64,000 bases of DNA from Hyphomicrobiales bacterium (GCA_900472605.1 UCJD01000009.1:227883-291882); one strand, 5' to 3'; counted from the stretch's first letter, positions 17,757 through 27,893 are shown. Translations and numbers: made by a program. The notes: generated from the sequence alone by a model not told the origin.

Positions 17757-18587
17757 ATGTCCCAATACAATGTCCTGACGCTGAACGATGGGCATACCAT
17801 TCCCCAGATCGGCCTGGGCGTCTGGCAGGTCGCCTCCGATATCGCATCCGAATCCGTTCAGGCCGCCGTGGAAGCCGGATATCGTCACGTCGACACCGCC
17901 TCGATCTATGGCAACGAGGATGGCGTCGGGGACGGCATTCGGGCTTCCGGGATCGCCAGGAATGAGTTGTTTGTGACGACGAAGCTCTGGAACGACGCCC
18001 ATGGCTACGACGCCACGTTGAAGGCATTCGACGTCAGTATGGGCAAGCTCGGCCTGGACCACATCGACCTCTACCTGATCCATTGGCCGCTCCCGAACCG
18101 CGATCTCTATGTCGACAGCTGGAAGGCCATGATCGAGCTGCGAGCCGGCGGTCGCATCCGCTCCATCGGCGTCTCGAATTTCGAACCGGAGCATCTGGAC
18201 CGCATGATCGACGCCACCGGCGTGACGCCCGCGATCAATCAGATCGAGCTGCATCCGCGGTTCCAACGTCGGGAATTACGCGATTACAACCGCAGTCGCG
18301 GTATCCAGACGCAAGCCTGGAGCCCACTTGGTCAAGGCAAGCTTTTGGCCGACCCGGCGATCGAGGCCATCGCGCACAAGCACGGCAAGACGACCGCGCA
18401 AATCATTCTGCGATGGCACATCGAAAACGAGCTGGTAGTCATTCCGAAGTCCATCCGTCCGAGCCGGATGATCGAGAATTTTGCCATCTTCGATTTCGCC
18501 CTTGATGACGACGATATGGCAAAGATCGGAGAACTCGACGCGGCTGACGGCCGGATCGGGCGCGACCCCGCGAAGGTCCACAGCTGA
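17757..18587 (+). CDS. Aldo/keto reductase (2,5-diketo-D-gluconate reductase type), intact copy
   Basis: This 276-residue AKR of the DkgA/DkgB type has a full tetrad: HVDTASIYGNE (Asp, Tyr), VTTKLWN (Lys) and IHWPLPN (His). It also has the VIPKS and SNF cofactor segments. These NADPH enzymes reduce diketogluconate, methylglyoxal and other aldehydes. It is closely related to the damaged gene at 21189 along its length. Between the two lies a minus-strand nuclease/HEPN pair, and its stop is only six bases from the end of the convergent HEPN gene. Confidence 0.87.
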   Translation: MSQYNVLTLNDGHTIPQIGLGVWQVASDIASESVQAAVEAGYRHVDTASIYGNEDGVGDGIRASGIARNELFVTTKLWNDAHGYDATLKAFDVSMGKLGLDHIDLYLIHWPLPNRDLYVDSWKAMIELRAGGRIRSIGVSNFEPEHLDRMIDATGVTPAINQIELHPRFQRRELRDYNRSRGIQTQAWSPLGQGKLLADPAIEAIAHKHGKTTAQIILRWHIENELVVIPKSIRPSRMIENFAIFDFALDDDDMAKIGELDAADGRIGRDPAKVHS

Positions 18588-18592
18588 GGCGG

Positions 18593-20014
18593 TCACCCGG
18601 CGGTGGTGGTCTCTGCCGCGTCTCCACCCTCGGGCTCGTCAGCCACACCAGCAGGATTCCATTTTCGACCGAAGCTGGCTTCCTTGAGTTCGTTGAGGAA
18701 GGCCGCGTGGGGCTGTTTGAGGTCGACTTTGTGAAGAACCAGATGGGCTAGATTCCAGACAATGTGATGGACGCTGTTCGCCTCGATTTCAGCGACGCTG
18801 CGATACCCGTTATGGATAATCTTGGAGCGCGTCCCGTAGAACTTCTTGATGGCCTTGTAGAACGCAAGCCTGGACAATGGGTCCGCTGTCCAAATTACGC
18901 TCGCACTGCGAGCAATTGTTTCAGTGATTGGAACATCCCGATCGGTTCCAGACAGCAACGCTTCGATAGCGGTGAAAAACAACAATATCCGCTCGGCCGG
19001 CTCCGCGACCTGTCGTGCGCGGGACATCCACCCGAGCACCTGCTGCATCCGTTCACCAACCGAGCCGATGGAAGGATCGAACACTAGCGTTGCCGCCAGG
19101 CAAACATCAGGATCGTCAAACTTGTCCGCCATGGTCCGGCCAATCTCGTACCAGGTTGCGGCTGTCCCACCGCCGAAACGAAGTTCCTCGCCCGCGCTGA
19201 TGATCAACCCAGCCCTGGTCCACTGATAAGGCCTGATGGGATGCGGCTCGATGTCCGGCAATCCAGGAAATAGGCCGGGAAAATCCTTGTATTGCAATCT
19301 GGCGAACGAGACCGCCACGTCGACCAACCAGAGCGCTTCCGTCTCGATTTTCTTGGGCATGCCCTGAAGCGTCACGTCCCAGCACACGCCGGGAAGATGA
19401 ATTTCAGCATCCATTTCACCGTCGGTGTCAACCATTGTCATGGCATTGCCTTCGTTGGCCGACGCGACGATTCTCACACGTCGGTGCGCCCTCTCTATCT
19501 CGGCACTCAATGTGGCGCGCGCAACAACACGGACCGGTCCAATCCGAACTTCCGTTACGCCGTCTGTGAACCGGAAGAGCTGGTTCGGCCGGATCACCCG
19601 ATGTGATTTCGTGGCAGCCCGCGAGATGGTCTCCACAAGCTCCACGGCAACGCTCTTGGCTGGCTCCTCCGAACTTGAGGCGAAGAGGACGGAGCGGGCC
19701 GCTTCTTCGACGGACTTGTTGTGAACGCGACTGGCACCAAACGAACTTGTTGCGAGGTTCGCGAGCTTGCGCCCAGCCGCTGCTAGCTCGTCGGTGAATT
19801 CGAGCGTTCCATGGGTGCCGGTGGTGTAACCGTTGCTGCGGCCACGTAACACTTGGCGATAATCGTCGTCATTTTTGACGAGTGCCGCCCGAAAGGCATC
19901 GACATATGCCTCGGCTAGTTGGATGAGCTGCGACTTGTTCTTCATTTTCCTCGCCGGACAGTGGGGCCCATTTGATGGTCGTGAACGAGCCTCTCGTTGA
20001 ATGACGTCGACCAT
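18593..20014 (-). CDS. HEPN-domain protein (ApeA-like), putative RNase effector
   Basis: This protein has 473 residues. The C-terminal third looks like an ApeA-type HEPN domain: RILLFFTAIEALL, then FYGTRSKIIHNG with the R-x4-H RNase motif (Arg ~396, His ~401), then a helix ending VWNLAHLVLHK. The first 300 residues are unrecognised alpha/beta sequence. It starts three bases after the stop of the nuclease gene (20018-21046), so the two are coupled. An internal ATG at 19945 with GAGGA is an alternative start. HEPN proteins of this form cut RNA in phage defence or toxin systems. That role is inferred from the motif and the neighbour. Confidence 0.68.
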   Translation of the reverse strand: MVDVIQREARSRPSNGPHCPARKMKNKSQLIQLAEAYVDAFRAALVKNDDDYRQVLRGRSNGYTTGTHGTLEFTDELAAAGRKLANLATSSFGASRVHNKSVEEAARSVLFASSSEEPAKSVAVELVETISRAATKSHRVIRPNQLFRFTDGVTEVRIGPVRVVARATLSAEIERAHRRVRIVASANEGNAMTMVDTDGEMDAEIHLPGVCWDVTLQGMPKKIETEALWLVDVAVSFARLQYKDFPGLFPGLPDIEPHPIRPYQWTRAGLIISAGEELRFGGGTAATWYEIGRTMADKFDDPDVCLAATLVFDPSIGSVGERMQQVLGWMSRARQVAEPAERILLFFTAIEALLSGTDRDVPITETIARSASVIWTADPLSRLAFYKAIKKFYGTRSKIIHNGYRSVAEIEANSVHHIVWNLAHLVLHKVDLKQPHAAFLNELKEASFGRKWNPAGVADEPEGGDAAETTTAG

Positions 20015-20017
20015 AAT

Positions 20018-21046
20018 TCAGCGGGGAAGAGATACGACGAAATCCCAAATTTTCGCATCCAGATAGTCAGTTGGCCCATTCTCCTCGGTCGTCAAATTGA
20101 TGAGGTTGATCATGTCCTCGTTTGACAACAAGAGGACGAGTTTCCCGGACTCTCGCATTGCGCCCTGAGCGGCTCGCTTGCAACCCTCGTTAGGACCTAA
20201 ACGGGAGACTAGGAAGCAAACCGTCCTCAGCGCCGTGCTGAAGAGATATCGTTCGGTGGAGTAGACTTGGTCCGCTGTAATTTTCTTGTCGTAATTTTTG
20301 CACTCGAAGAGGATCGCTCTTGTTCGAAAGTCCGATCTCAGGGAATCCCAAAACGAATTTCCTGACCGTATACGACAAATGAAATCATATCGATTTCCGC
20401 CGTCGGTTGTCTCCATCTGTCTCCGGAAGTCATAGAGGTAGGGATCGAAAACGAAAAGAAACACCTGCTGGCAGAGGTTCTCGTACTCAGTCGGCGAAAG
20501 GAGGTTTTCCTCGATGTGCGCCTCTAACCTCGAAATAAGGTCAGCGCCCGCTTTCTCCACGGTCTTTGTAACAACAACCGGAGATGAAGGTTCCTCACCT
20601 AGCAGTTTCGCAAGGCGGCCACTCAAATCGGGGAATAGCTGAGCTTTTTCCTTCAGCGTTTTTAGGTCCCAGACGCGAAGATTGTAGTCGGTCGCTAATG
20701 CTCTCGCATTCAGAGTGAGGGTTGGGATAGCTATCAACATTGGATTGACGACGTCTCCGTCGAACGTAACCGAATGCAAACGCCTCGCGGCGTCGGCGAC
20801 CCGATGGCTGACCACCGCATTCTTTGCGATGAGTAATTCCACGGGAGAAGAAACGCCGTCAGGCGACGTGACTACCATGTCCACGATCAGGCCTTTAAAG
20901 CGAACATGATGTACGACTGTGTAGTTCATCCTCTCGAAGAGCGCGCCAATAAATTTTTCCATCTCCAAGGGGGATGAGAGGTTCACCAAAATCTCCTGCC
21001 GCATGAATCGGTTTGCGTCCGATAATAAGGCAGCTTTAGGCTGCAA
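20018..21046 (-). CDS. PD-(D/E)xK nuclease with a second, degenerate nuclease-like N-terminal domain
   Basis: This protein has up to 342 residues. The C-terminal domain carries a restriction-endonuclease-type core: Asp ~221 in NRYDFICRI, then Glu ~248 and Lys ~250 in ILFECKNYDKK, followed by the QVYSTERYL helix. The N-terminal 130 residues resemble an Mrr-like fold (FIGALFERMNYTVVHHVRFKGLIVDMVV) but have ELLIAK in place of ExK, so that copy is probably inactive. The longest frame starts at TTG 21046; ATG 21004 is an alternative and neither has a clear ribosome site. It is the first gene of a two-gene unit with the HEPN protein. Confidence 0.7.
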   Translation of the reverse strand: MQPKAALLSDANRFMRQEILVNLSSPLEMEKFIGALFERMNYTVVHHVRFKGLIVDMVVTSPDGVSSPVELLIAKNAVVSHRVADAARRLHSVTFDGDVVNPMLIAIPTLTLNARALATDYNLRVWDLKTLKEKAQLFPDLSGRLAKLLGEEPSSPVVVTKTVEKAGADLISRLEAHIEENLLSPTEYENLCQQVFLFVFDPYLYDFRRQMETTDGGNRYDFICRIRSGNSFWDSLRSDFRTRAILFECKNYDKKITADQVYSTERYLFSTALRTVCFLVSRLGPNEGCKRAAQGAMRESGKLVLLLSNEDMINLINLTTEENGPTDYLDAKIWDFVVSLPR

Positions 21047-21188
21047 ACCTCAGAACAACAACCTCAAACGAACATCAAAGTGATCGGCCCTTAGTGAGAA
21101 ACAGACCTCACCAAGCCGATGAACCGAATTCACTTTTCCTACCTTTCCTGCCCTCTTAGCATTCCCCCTCCAAACGGAGGAACTGGAT

Positions 21189-22019
<831 letters not shown>

Positions 22020-22045
22020 CCGTCGACGCCGCAGGGAGGGTGAGC

Positions 22046-23317
22046 ATGGGGAAGAGTGTATGCACAGGCGACGGCGCGGGCTCGGTCCCTATCCCCGCGC
22101 CGGACAACGCCCGGACGGACACGGACTTCAACGCCGAGCTTCATGCGAGACCGTCGATCTATTTCGAAGGTCCTGCATTCGTGGAGCACGCCGCGTTCAT
22201 GCCGCTTGAAGGGCACGGCCGAACCATCGACGGTTTCCATGACAGCGTCTGGGCGGACGGGGACGTTTCCGTTCGTATTGAACGCCATACCGAGTTCGTC
22301 ACGGTGACAAGGCTCAGGAAGCTCGAGAGCGAACCCAGCACCTGGCCAACTTCTGATCTCGCAGAGGATGACCTCGCGCGCCTTGCGGGATTGGAGACTG
22401 CCCAACTCGTCTGCCGGATCGGGCTGGTGGTGGCCTCGGAGGCTCCGGTCGAACTAGGGCCCCGTCTAGCTGCGTACGGTTTTGGTGACACAGCAGCGTC
22501 ATCTATCGGTGGCGGTTCAGCTCAGGTCTGCTCGGACTTCCGTGTGAGAGCCGATCTGTCGAGCCGCATCCTGCTCTTCAACATGGACCTCAACGCACAC
22601 AGGCTGGGCCGCATGGTCCGCCGATTGCTGGAAATAGAGACCTACAGGGCGATGGCCCTTCTTGGGCTGCCCGAAGCACGCAGGCTCGCCCCGATGCTTG
22701 CAGGCTTCGACGGAAAGCTCGTCCGCCTGACGAACCGGAACCTCGCGACGCCTGTGACCGAACACAAGCAGCTCCTGGACGAGATCACGGCCCTGTCGTC
22801 GGAGATCATCTCGGCCACTGCGGAGACGAGAAACCGTTTTGGCGCGACGTCGGCATACTCCAAGATTGTCGAAGAGCGTATCGCGCTATTGAGGGAAACC
22901 CATGTCCCAGGGTTTCAGCGATTTGGCACCTTCGTCGTCCGCCGTTTTCGCCCGGCGGTCCGGACATGTGAGGCGACTGCGTTGCGCCTGGAGCAGTTGT
23001 CCAGCGCGACGGTGCATCTGATCGATCTGCTGCAGACCCGGATTCAGGTCGAGATCGAATATCAAAACGCGATCCAGATACAGGCGATGGCGGACCGGGC
23101 CGCGACGCAGGTCAAAATCCAGCGGGCGGTAGAAGGTTTCTCGATTATCGCAATCAGCTACTATCTGCTCGGGATGCTCAAGGTCACGTTTGAAACGCTC
23201 GATCACGCGGGCGTTCACGTGAGCCCTCTGGTCATGCTGGTGTCGATCCCGATAGTCATCGGAACCGTCTGCATGACCGTGCTGCGGGTCAAACACGCGT
23301 TGAAAAGCGAAGCGTGA
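22046..23317 (+). CDS. DUF3422 family membrane protein
   Basis: This 423-residue protein begins with NAELHARPSIYFEGPAFVEHAAF, the hallmark of DUF3422, a family common in alpha- and betaproteobacteria with no assigned function. Two hydrophobic segments near the C-terminus (about residues 355-375 and 388-408) place the end in the membrane. The large soluble part contains helical segments such as LLDEITALSSEIISATAETRN. ATG 22046 follows AGGGAGG by seven bases; GTG 22040 is too close to that site. It follows the damaged aldo/keto reductase in the same direction. Confidence 0.83.
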   Translation: MGKSVCTGDGAGSVPIPAPDNARTDTDFNAELHARPSIYFEGPAFVEHAAFMPLEGHGRTIDGFHDSVWADGDVSVRIERHTEFVTVTRLRKLESEPSTWPTSDLAEDDLARLAGLETAQLVCRIGLVVASEAPVELGPRLAAYGFGDTAASSIGGGSAQVCSDFRVRADLSSRILLFNMDLNAHRLGRMVRRLLEIETYRAMALLGLPEARRLAPMLAGFDGKLVRLTNRNLATPVTEHKQLLDEITALSSEIISATAETRNRFGATSAYSKIVEERIALLRETHVPGFQRFGTFVVRRFRPAVRTCEATALRLEQLSSATVHLIDLLQTRIQVEIEYQNAIQIQAMADRAATQVKIQRAVEGFSIIAISYYLLGMLKVTFETLDHAGVHVSPLVMLVSIPIVIGTVCMTVLRVKHALKSEA

Positions 23318-23336
23318 GGGGCGCTGTTTGGCCGGC

Positions 23337-24017
23337 CTACTCGAAGGCCCCTTCGAAGCGCGACTTAGAGCGCTCGAGATGGTGTCGCATTGCTTCTTCT
23401 GCCGCTGCGGCGTTTCCGTTCTCGACCGCTATCATCAGCTGCTCATGTTCCTTGTTCGCGTCCGTGGTCGCCCGAGCGTGGAAATGCAGTCGAAAGAGGT
23501 GCACATGGATATGAAAGCGGTTGAGAGTGTCGAAGACCAGTTCGTTACCGCAGCGCTTGGCCATGAAGCCGTGGAAAGCAGCGTCGCGCTTTGCGAACTC
23601 GCCATAGGCCGACCGCGACTGCCCCGCGTCGATTCCCTTCATCTCGTTGTCAAGGGAACGAAGCTCCTTCAGCTCGGCCTTGCTCCGACGCTCGGCAAAT
23701 CGGCCAGCGGCAAAAACCTCGAGCATCATACGCATTTCGTAAATTTCGTTCAGTCTGGCTCGGTCGAGTTGATCCGCGGCACGAAAGCCGAGCAAGTGCT
23801 GCTTTACGACCAAGCCCTGTGCTTCAAGGCGAGAAAGGGCCTCGCGGATTGGCGTTTGCGATACGCCAAGCGATCTTACCAACTGGTCTACCGAGATGCG
23901 AGAACCCGGCTCAATCTTGAGGGACATAAGCTGCCCGTATAGCGCTTCGTACACCTCGTTCGCCAAGCTAATCGGCCGCCGGAGCATTTCCCCCGCTGTG
24001 TCATCTGGTCGTCTCAT
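23337..24017 (-). CDS. GntR-family (FadR/FCD type) transcriptional regulator
   Basis: This 226-residue protein has a winged HTH at residues 15-75 (EVYEALYGQLMSLKIEPGSRISVDQLVRSLGVSQTPIREALSRL; split here at the usual helix boundaries) and an all-helical FCD effector domain with the metal-binding His pattern (FHGFMAKRCGN, then HHLERSK). ATG 24017 has GAGGG upstream. It is divergent from the dehydrogenase operon starting at 24111, and a promoter with an overlapping dyad lies between them. It is therefore the likely repressor of that catabolic and ABC unit, with a sugar acid as probable effector. Confidence 0.87.
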   Translation of the reverse strand: MRRPDDTAGEMLRRPISLANEVYEALYGQLMSLKIEPGSRISVDQLVRSLGVSQTPIREALSRLEAQGLVVKQHLLGFRAADQLDRARLNEIYEMRMMLEVFAAGRFAERRSKAELKELRSLDNEMKGIDAGQSRSAYGEFAKRDAAFHGFMAKRCGNELVFDTLNRFHIHVHLFRLHFHARATTDANKEHEQLMIAVENGNAAAAEEAMRHHLERSKSRFEGAFE

Positions 24018-24044
24018 TAGCAGCCCTCGCCCGCATTTTAGCAC

Positions 24045-24072
24045 TTGACGATCGACTTCTATCAACTATTCT
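24045..24072 (+). promoter_or_regulatory. Probable sigma-70 promoter of the unit 1 catabolic operon
   Basis: TTGACG (24045-24050) and TATTCT (24067-24072) are separated by 16 bases. They sit 38 bases before the GTG of the Ldh-family gene and between it and the divergent GntR gene. Confidence 0.5.
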
Positions 24073-24083
24073 CCAAAACATCA

Positions 24084-24107
24084 ATCAAATATCCTATAGG
24101 ATTTGAT
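24084..24107. promoter_or_regulatory. Dyad operator candidate for the GntR regulator
   Basis: A perfect 12-base palindrome, ATCCTATAGGAT (24091-24102), lies within outer arms ATCAAA (24084-24089) and TTTGAT (24102-24107). It lies just downstream of the predicted -10 box, around the expected transcription start. This is a repressing position for a FadR-type protein. No second copy was noticed elsewhere in the window. Confidence 0.55.
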
Positions 24108-24110
24108 ATC

Positions 24111-25115
24111 GTGATTAGGGTTGAAGCATCCAAGCTCCGGACACTCGCTGAGAAGGCGCTGCGTGATAGCGGCGTCCCCGAGAATCACGCTGCTTTGCAG
24201 ACTGATCTGCTGATGGAGGCCGAGTTGAGGGGCGTCCCTTCTCACGGGTTGCTCCGGCTCTCACGCATCATCGCTCGCATTGGCAGCGGCGTTACGGACC
24301 CCCGTGCAACGGGTGATTGGAAGTGGACTTCGAACGCATTCCTCGAAGTCGATGGCAAACGCGGACTCGGTCCCGTTGTCGCCAACCTCGCAATAGACGC
24401 TATCGTCGACCGATCACTCGAGACGGGGATTGCGGCAGCCGCGATCACGAACTCCAACCACATCGGCATGCTTGCCTGGTATGCGGAAAAGGTCGCCCTC
24501 AAGGGCCACTCCATCATAGTCCTATCGACGAGCGAGGCTCTCGTTCACCCATGGGGTGCCCGCAAGGCGATGATCGGTACGAACCCGATCGCCATCGGGG
24601 TACCTGGCGGCGATCAGCCATTTGTAATGGATACTGCGACCAGTGTTGTCTCCATGGGCGAAGTCCATGATTATGCCCACCGCAAGCAGGCTATCCCGGC
24701 GCATTGGGCCTTGGATGAAAACGGCAATCCAACGACGGACGCTGAAGCTGCCAAGAAGGGAGCGATCGCTCCGTTTGGCCAGGCAAAGGGCTACGCTCTC
24801 GGCCTTGCCTTCGAGCTCCTCGTCAGTGGTTTGGCCGCCGCCGCGATCGGTCGCGACGTCGGCGGCACGCTCGACGATACCAGTGTGTGCAACAAGGGCG
24901 ACCTGGTCATTGTGATGCCAGGGCCGCGCCGCGATCTCTCGGAATATCTGTCTGCCATCCGCGCCATGGAGCCTGCAGAAGGCTTCTCGGAAGTCCTGAT
25001 CCCGGGCGAGCGTGGGCGCGCGTGCAAGGAGCAGCGCCTGAGCGAAGGCGTTCCGGTGGCGGACGAAGTCTATGAAAACCTTTTGAAACTGGCGGGCCAA
25101 GCGGCCGCTGCATGA
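24111..25115 (+). CDS. Ldh family oxidoreductase (malate/L-lactate dehydrogenase type)
   Basis: This 334-residue protein belongs to the NAD(P)-dependent Ldh2/YlbC/ComC family, which oxidises 2-hydroxy acids and ureidoglycolate-like substrates. Family signatures are LMEAELRGVPSHGLLRL with the catalytic His, ITNSNHIGMLAWYAEKVA, PWGARKAMIGTNPIA and MDTATSVVSMGEV. GTG 24111 is chosen because AGGA lies nine bases upstream; the longer frame begins with a TTG in the -35 box. It is the first gene of a long operon and its stop overlaps the ATG of the alcohol dehydrogenase. Confidence 0.87.
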   Translation: MIRVEASKLRTLAEKALRDSGVPENHAALQTDLLMEAELRGVPSHGLLRLSRIIARIGSGVTDPRATGDWKWTSNAFLEVDGKRGLGPVVANLAIDAIVDRSLETGIAAAAITNSNHIGMLAWYAEKVALKGHSIIVLSTSEALVHPWGARKAMIGTNPIAIGVPGGDQPFVMDTATSVVSMGEVHDYAHRKQAIPAHWALDENGNPTTDAEAAKKGAIAPFGQAKGYALGLAFELLVSGLAAAAIGRDVGGTLDDTSVCNKGDLVIVMPGPRRDLSEYLSAIRAMEPAEGFSEVLIPGERGRACKEQRLSEGVPVADEVYENLLKLAGQAAAA

Positions 25116-26389
25116 CCACAATGAGTGGAGGACTGACTGTGTCTGCATTCGGTGCAATTCGCACACCTCGCAATATCGTTTTCGGAGCCGGACAACGAAG
25201 CTCGCTTCCGAACTATGCAAAACACGCTGGCAAACGCGCGCTCATCGTCACTGACGAGCGTCTGGCAGCGGATCGCGTATTCCTCGAGATGGTCGACGGC
25301 GTCCGCGCCGCGGGCGTTGAGGTCAAGGTCTTCTCCGGCGTCATCGCCGAACTTCCAGTCGAATGCATCGCAGCCGGCGTGAATGTCGGCAAGGCTTTCG
25401 GAGCCGATTCGGTGATCGGCATCGGCGGCGGCAGCTGCATCGACGCCGCCAAGGTCATCGCACTTCTCCTCGCCCACGGCGGCAAGGCGTCCGATTACTA
25501 CGGCGAGTTCAAGGTTCCCGGTCCGACTCTTCCCCTGATCTCCATTCCGACGACCTCTGGCACCGGATCGGAAGTTACGCCCGTGGCCGTCCTGACCGAC
25601 CCGGATCGCGCCGTGAAGATCGGTATCGCCAGCCCGCACCTGATTTCCGAGACCGCGATCTGCGACCCAGAACTCACTTACTCCTGCCCGCCATCGTTGA
25701 CCGCGGTTTCAGGTGCGGATGCCCTCACCCACGCGATCGAAGCCTTCACCACCGCGCGGCGCGAGGCAGGTCCAACGCTCGTGCATGATCACGTATTCCT
25801 CGGGAAGAATGCCTTCAGCGACCACTACGCGCTGCTCGCGATCAAGCACATTGGCGCGAGCCTCCATGCCGCGTACACGAACGGCAGCGACTACGCCGCC
25901 CGCGAGAGCCTCATGTTCGGAGCGATGACCGCAGGGTTGGCGTTCGGCACCGCCGGAACCGCCGCGGCCCACGCCGTCCAATATCCGGTCGGAGCGATGA
26001 CCCACACGCCTCACGGCACCGGGGTCGCGCTCATGATGCCTTACGTCATGCAGCTCAACCGCGATTGGTGCGCGCCTGAGATCGTAGAAATCGGAAACGC
26101 GCTCGGCGTGACGAACCTCGGTGGATCGACCGCAGACGCAGCCGATGCGACCATCGACGCGATCGCCGATCTTTTCGCGTCCGTCGGAATTCCCGCGACG
26201 CTCGCCGATCTTGGCATCGTCAGGGACGAACTCTCGACCGTGGTCGAACAGGCTCTGGGCAGTGTCCGCCTCGTCAAGAACAACCCCCGCCCCCTCGATG
26301 TGCCCACGATGAATCTGCTCGTAGACGCATCATTTACAGGCGACCGATCTGCGCTTTCCGCGCCCAAGAACGAACGAAAGGCCAGCTGA
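25112..26389 (+). CDS. Iron-containing alcohol dehydrogenase
   Basis: This 425-residue group III alcohol dehydrogenase has the cofactor loop GIGGGSCIDAAK, SIPTTSGTGSEVTPV, and metal ligands in GADALTHAIEAF (Asp, His) and HAVQYPVGAMTHTPHG (His residues). Family members oxidise or reduce short alcohols, maleylacetate, or sugar-derived aldehydes. The ATG overlaps the preceding stop (ATGA). An in-frame GTG at 25139 is possible. It lies between two other oxidoreductases, which suggests a stepwise oxidation chain for the imported substrate. Confidence 0.88.
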   Translation: MTTMSGGLTVSAFGAIRTPRNIVFGAGQRSSLPNYAKHAGKRALIVTDERLAADRVFLEMVDGVRAAGVEVKVFSGVIAELPVECIAAGVNVGKAFGADSVIGIGGGSCIDAAKVIALLLAHGGKASDYYGEFKVPGPTLPLISIPTTSGTGSEVTPVAVLTDPDRAVKIGIASPHLISETAICDPELTYSCPPSLTAVSGADALTHAIEAFTTARREAGPTLVHDHVFLGKNAFSDHYALLAIKHIGASLHAAYTNGSDYAARESLMFGAMTAGLAFGTAGTAAAHAVQYPVGAMTHTPHGTGVALMMPYVMQLNRDWCAPEIVEIGNALGVTNLGGSTADAADATIDAIADLFASVGIPATLADLGIVRDELSTVVEQALGSVRLVKNNPRPLDVPTMNLLVDASFTGDRSALSAPKNERKAS

Positions 26390-26390
26390 G

Positions 26391-27869
26391 ATGAACGTTG
26401 CCGCAAAAATTCCGTCGAACCTTGGCTTCGACGTCAACAACATCCCCACGGGCCTTTTCATTGGCGGTCAGTGGCAGTCCGGCCAGGAAGGGAAGACAAT
26501 CAATGTCATCGACCCGTCGACAGGTCAGGCGATCGTAGCGGTCGCCGATGCGACGGTCGAGGACGCGATGCGCGCCGTTGCGGCCGCACATGAAGCTGGC
26601 AAAGGCTGGGCCGCCACGGCACCCCGCAAGCGCTCGGAAATCCTGCGTCGTTGCTTCGAGCTTATGATCGAACGCAAGGACATGCTGGCGGAGCTTATCA
26701 GCCTCGAAAACGGAAAGACGCTGTCCGACGCCCAGGGCGAAGTCGCCTACGCCGCCGAGTTCTTTCGTTGGTTCTCTGAAGAGGCCGTCCGCCTTAACGG
26801 TGAAATCTCGACAGCTCCGAACGGCGCGAACAAGATCATCGTCGAGCATCAGCCAATCGGCGTGGCCGTCCTCGTGACGCCCTGGAACTTTCCTGCCGCC
26901 ATGGCGACGCGCAAGATCGGCCCTGCACTGGCCGCCGGCTGCACCTGCGTCCTCAAGCCCGCGACGGAAACGCCCCTCACCGCTCTCGTGCTCGCCGCCC
27001 TCTACAAGGAAGCGGGAGTTCCTGACGGCGTCGTAAACGTCATCACCACTTCCAAGTCCGGCGCGGCTGTCAGCGCGATGCTGAACGATCCGCGCGTTCG
27101 CAAGCTCTCCTTCACGGGCTCGACCGAAGTCGGCCGTGTACTTCTCCAGGAAGCGGCGAAGACCGTGGTTTCCTGCTCGATGGAACTCGGCGGCAACGCG
27201 CCGTTCATCGTCTTCGACGACGCCGACGTCGATGCCGCCATCGAAGGCGCGATGATCGCCAAGATGCGCAATGGCGGCGAGGCATGCACCGCTGCCAACC
27301 GCTTCTATGTCCAGACGGGTGTCGCCGAGGAGTTCTCGCGGAAGCTCGCCGAGCGCATGGGCTCCATGAACGTCGCCGCAGGCTATGATCGCTCCGCCCA
27401 GTGCGGCCCGCTCATCAACGCCAAGGCCGTCAGCCGCATTGCCGCCCTCGTGGACGACGCGACGGCACGCGGTGCCAAGGTTCTGGCAGGCGGCGGCCCG
27501 ATCGAGCGCAACGGATACTTCTTCGCACCGACGGTCCTGTCCGACGTCTCGCCGCAATCCGAGATCGCCGCCGAGGAAATCTTCGGACCGATCGCCGCGA
27601 TCACGACCTTCACCAACGAAGACGAGGTTGTCGAGCTCGCGAACGGCACGGAATACGGCCTGATCTCATACGTCTACACGACGGACCTCGCCAGGGGCCT
27701 GCGCGTGTCCGAGCGCATGGACAGCGGGATGGTCGGCCTGAACCGAGGCCTGGTCTCCGATCCGGCGGCACCATTCGGCGGCACCAAACAGAGCGGTCTC
27801 GGCCGTGAAGGCGCACATCACGGCATCCTTGAGTTCTGCGAGACGAAGTACATCGCGGTGTCCTGGTAA
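26391..27869 (+). CDS. NAD(P)-dependent aldehyde dehydrogenase (succinate-semialdehyde dehydrogenase-like)
   Basis: This 492-residue ALDH has the conserved VTPWNFPAAM, KPATETPLTA, SFTGSTEVGR, the catalytic Glu in MELGGNAPFIVF and the catalytic Cys in NGGEACTAANRFYV. Its close style is succinate- or glutarate-semialdehyde dehydrogenase, but such enzymes also oxidise ketoglutarate semialdehyde. Start ATG is one base after the alcohol dehydrogenase stop. It probably converts the aldehyde formed in the pathway to a 2-oxo acid. Confidence 0.88.
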   Translation: MNVAAKIPSNLGFDVNNIPTGLFIGGQWQSGQEGKTINVIDPSTGQAIVAVADATVEDAMRAVAAAHEAGKGWAATAPRKRSEILRRCFELMIERKDMLAELISLENGKTLSDAQGEVAYAAEFFRWFSEEAVRLNGEISTAPNGANKIIVEHQPIGVAVLVTPWNFPAAMATRKIGPALAAGCTCVLKPATETPLTALVLAALYKEAGVPDGVVNVITTSKSGAAVSAMLNDPRVRKLSFTGSTEVGRVLLQEAAKTVVSCSMELGGNAPFIVFDDADVDAAIEGAMIAKMRNGGEACTAANRFYVQTGVAEEFSRKLAERMGSMNVAAGYDRSAQCGPLINAKAVSRIAALVDDATARGAKVLAGGGPIERNGYFFAPTVLSDVSPQSEIAAEEIFGPIAAITTFTNEDEVVELANGTEYGLISYVYTTDLARGLRVSERMDSGMVGLNRGLVSDPAAPFGGTKQSGLGREGAHHGILEFCETKYIAVSW

Positions 27870-27893
27870 GCGGTAATTTTGGGAGGAAACACC

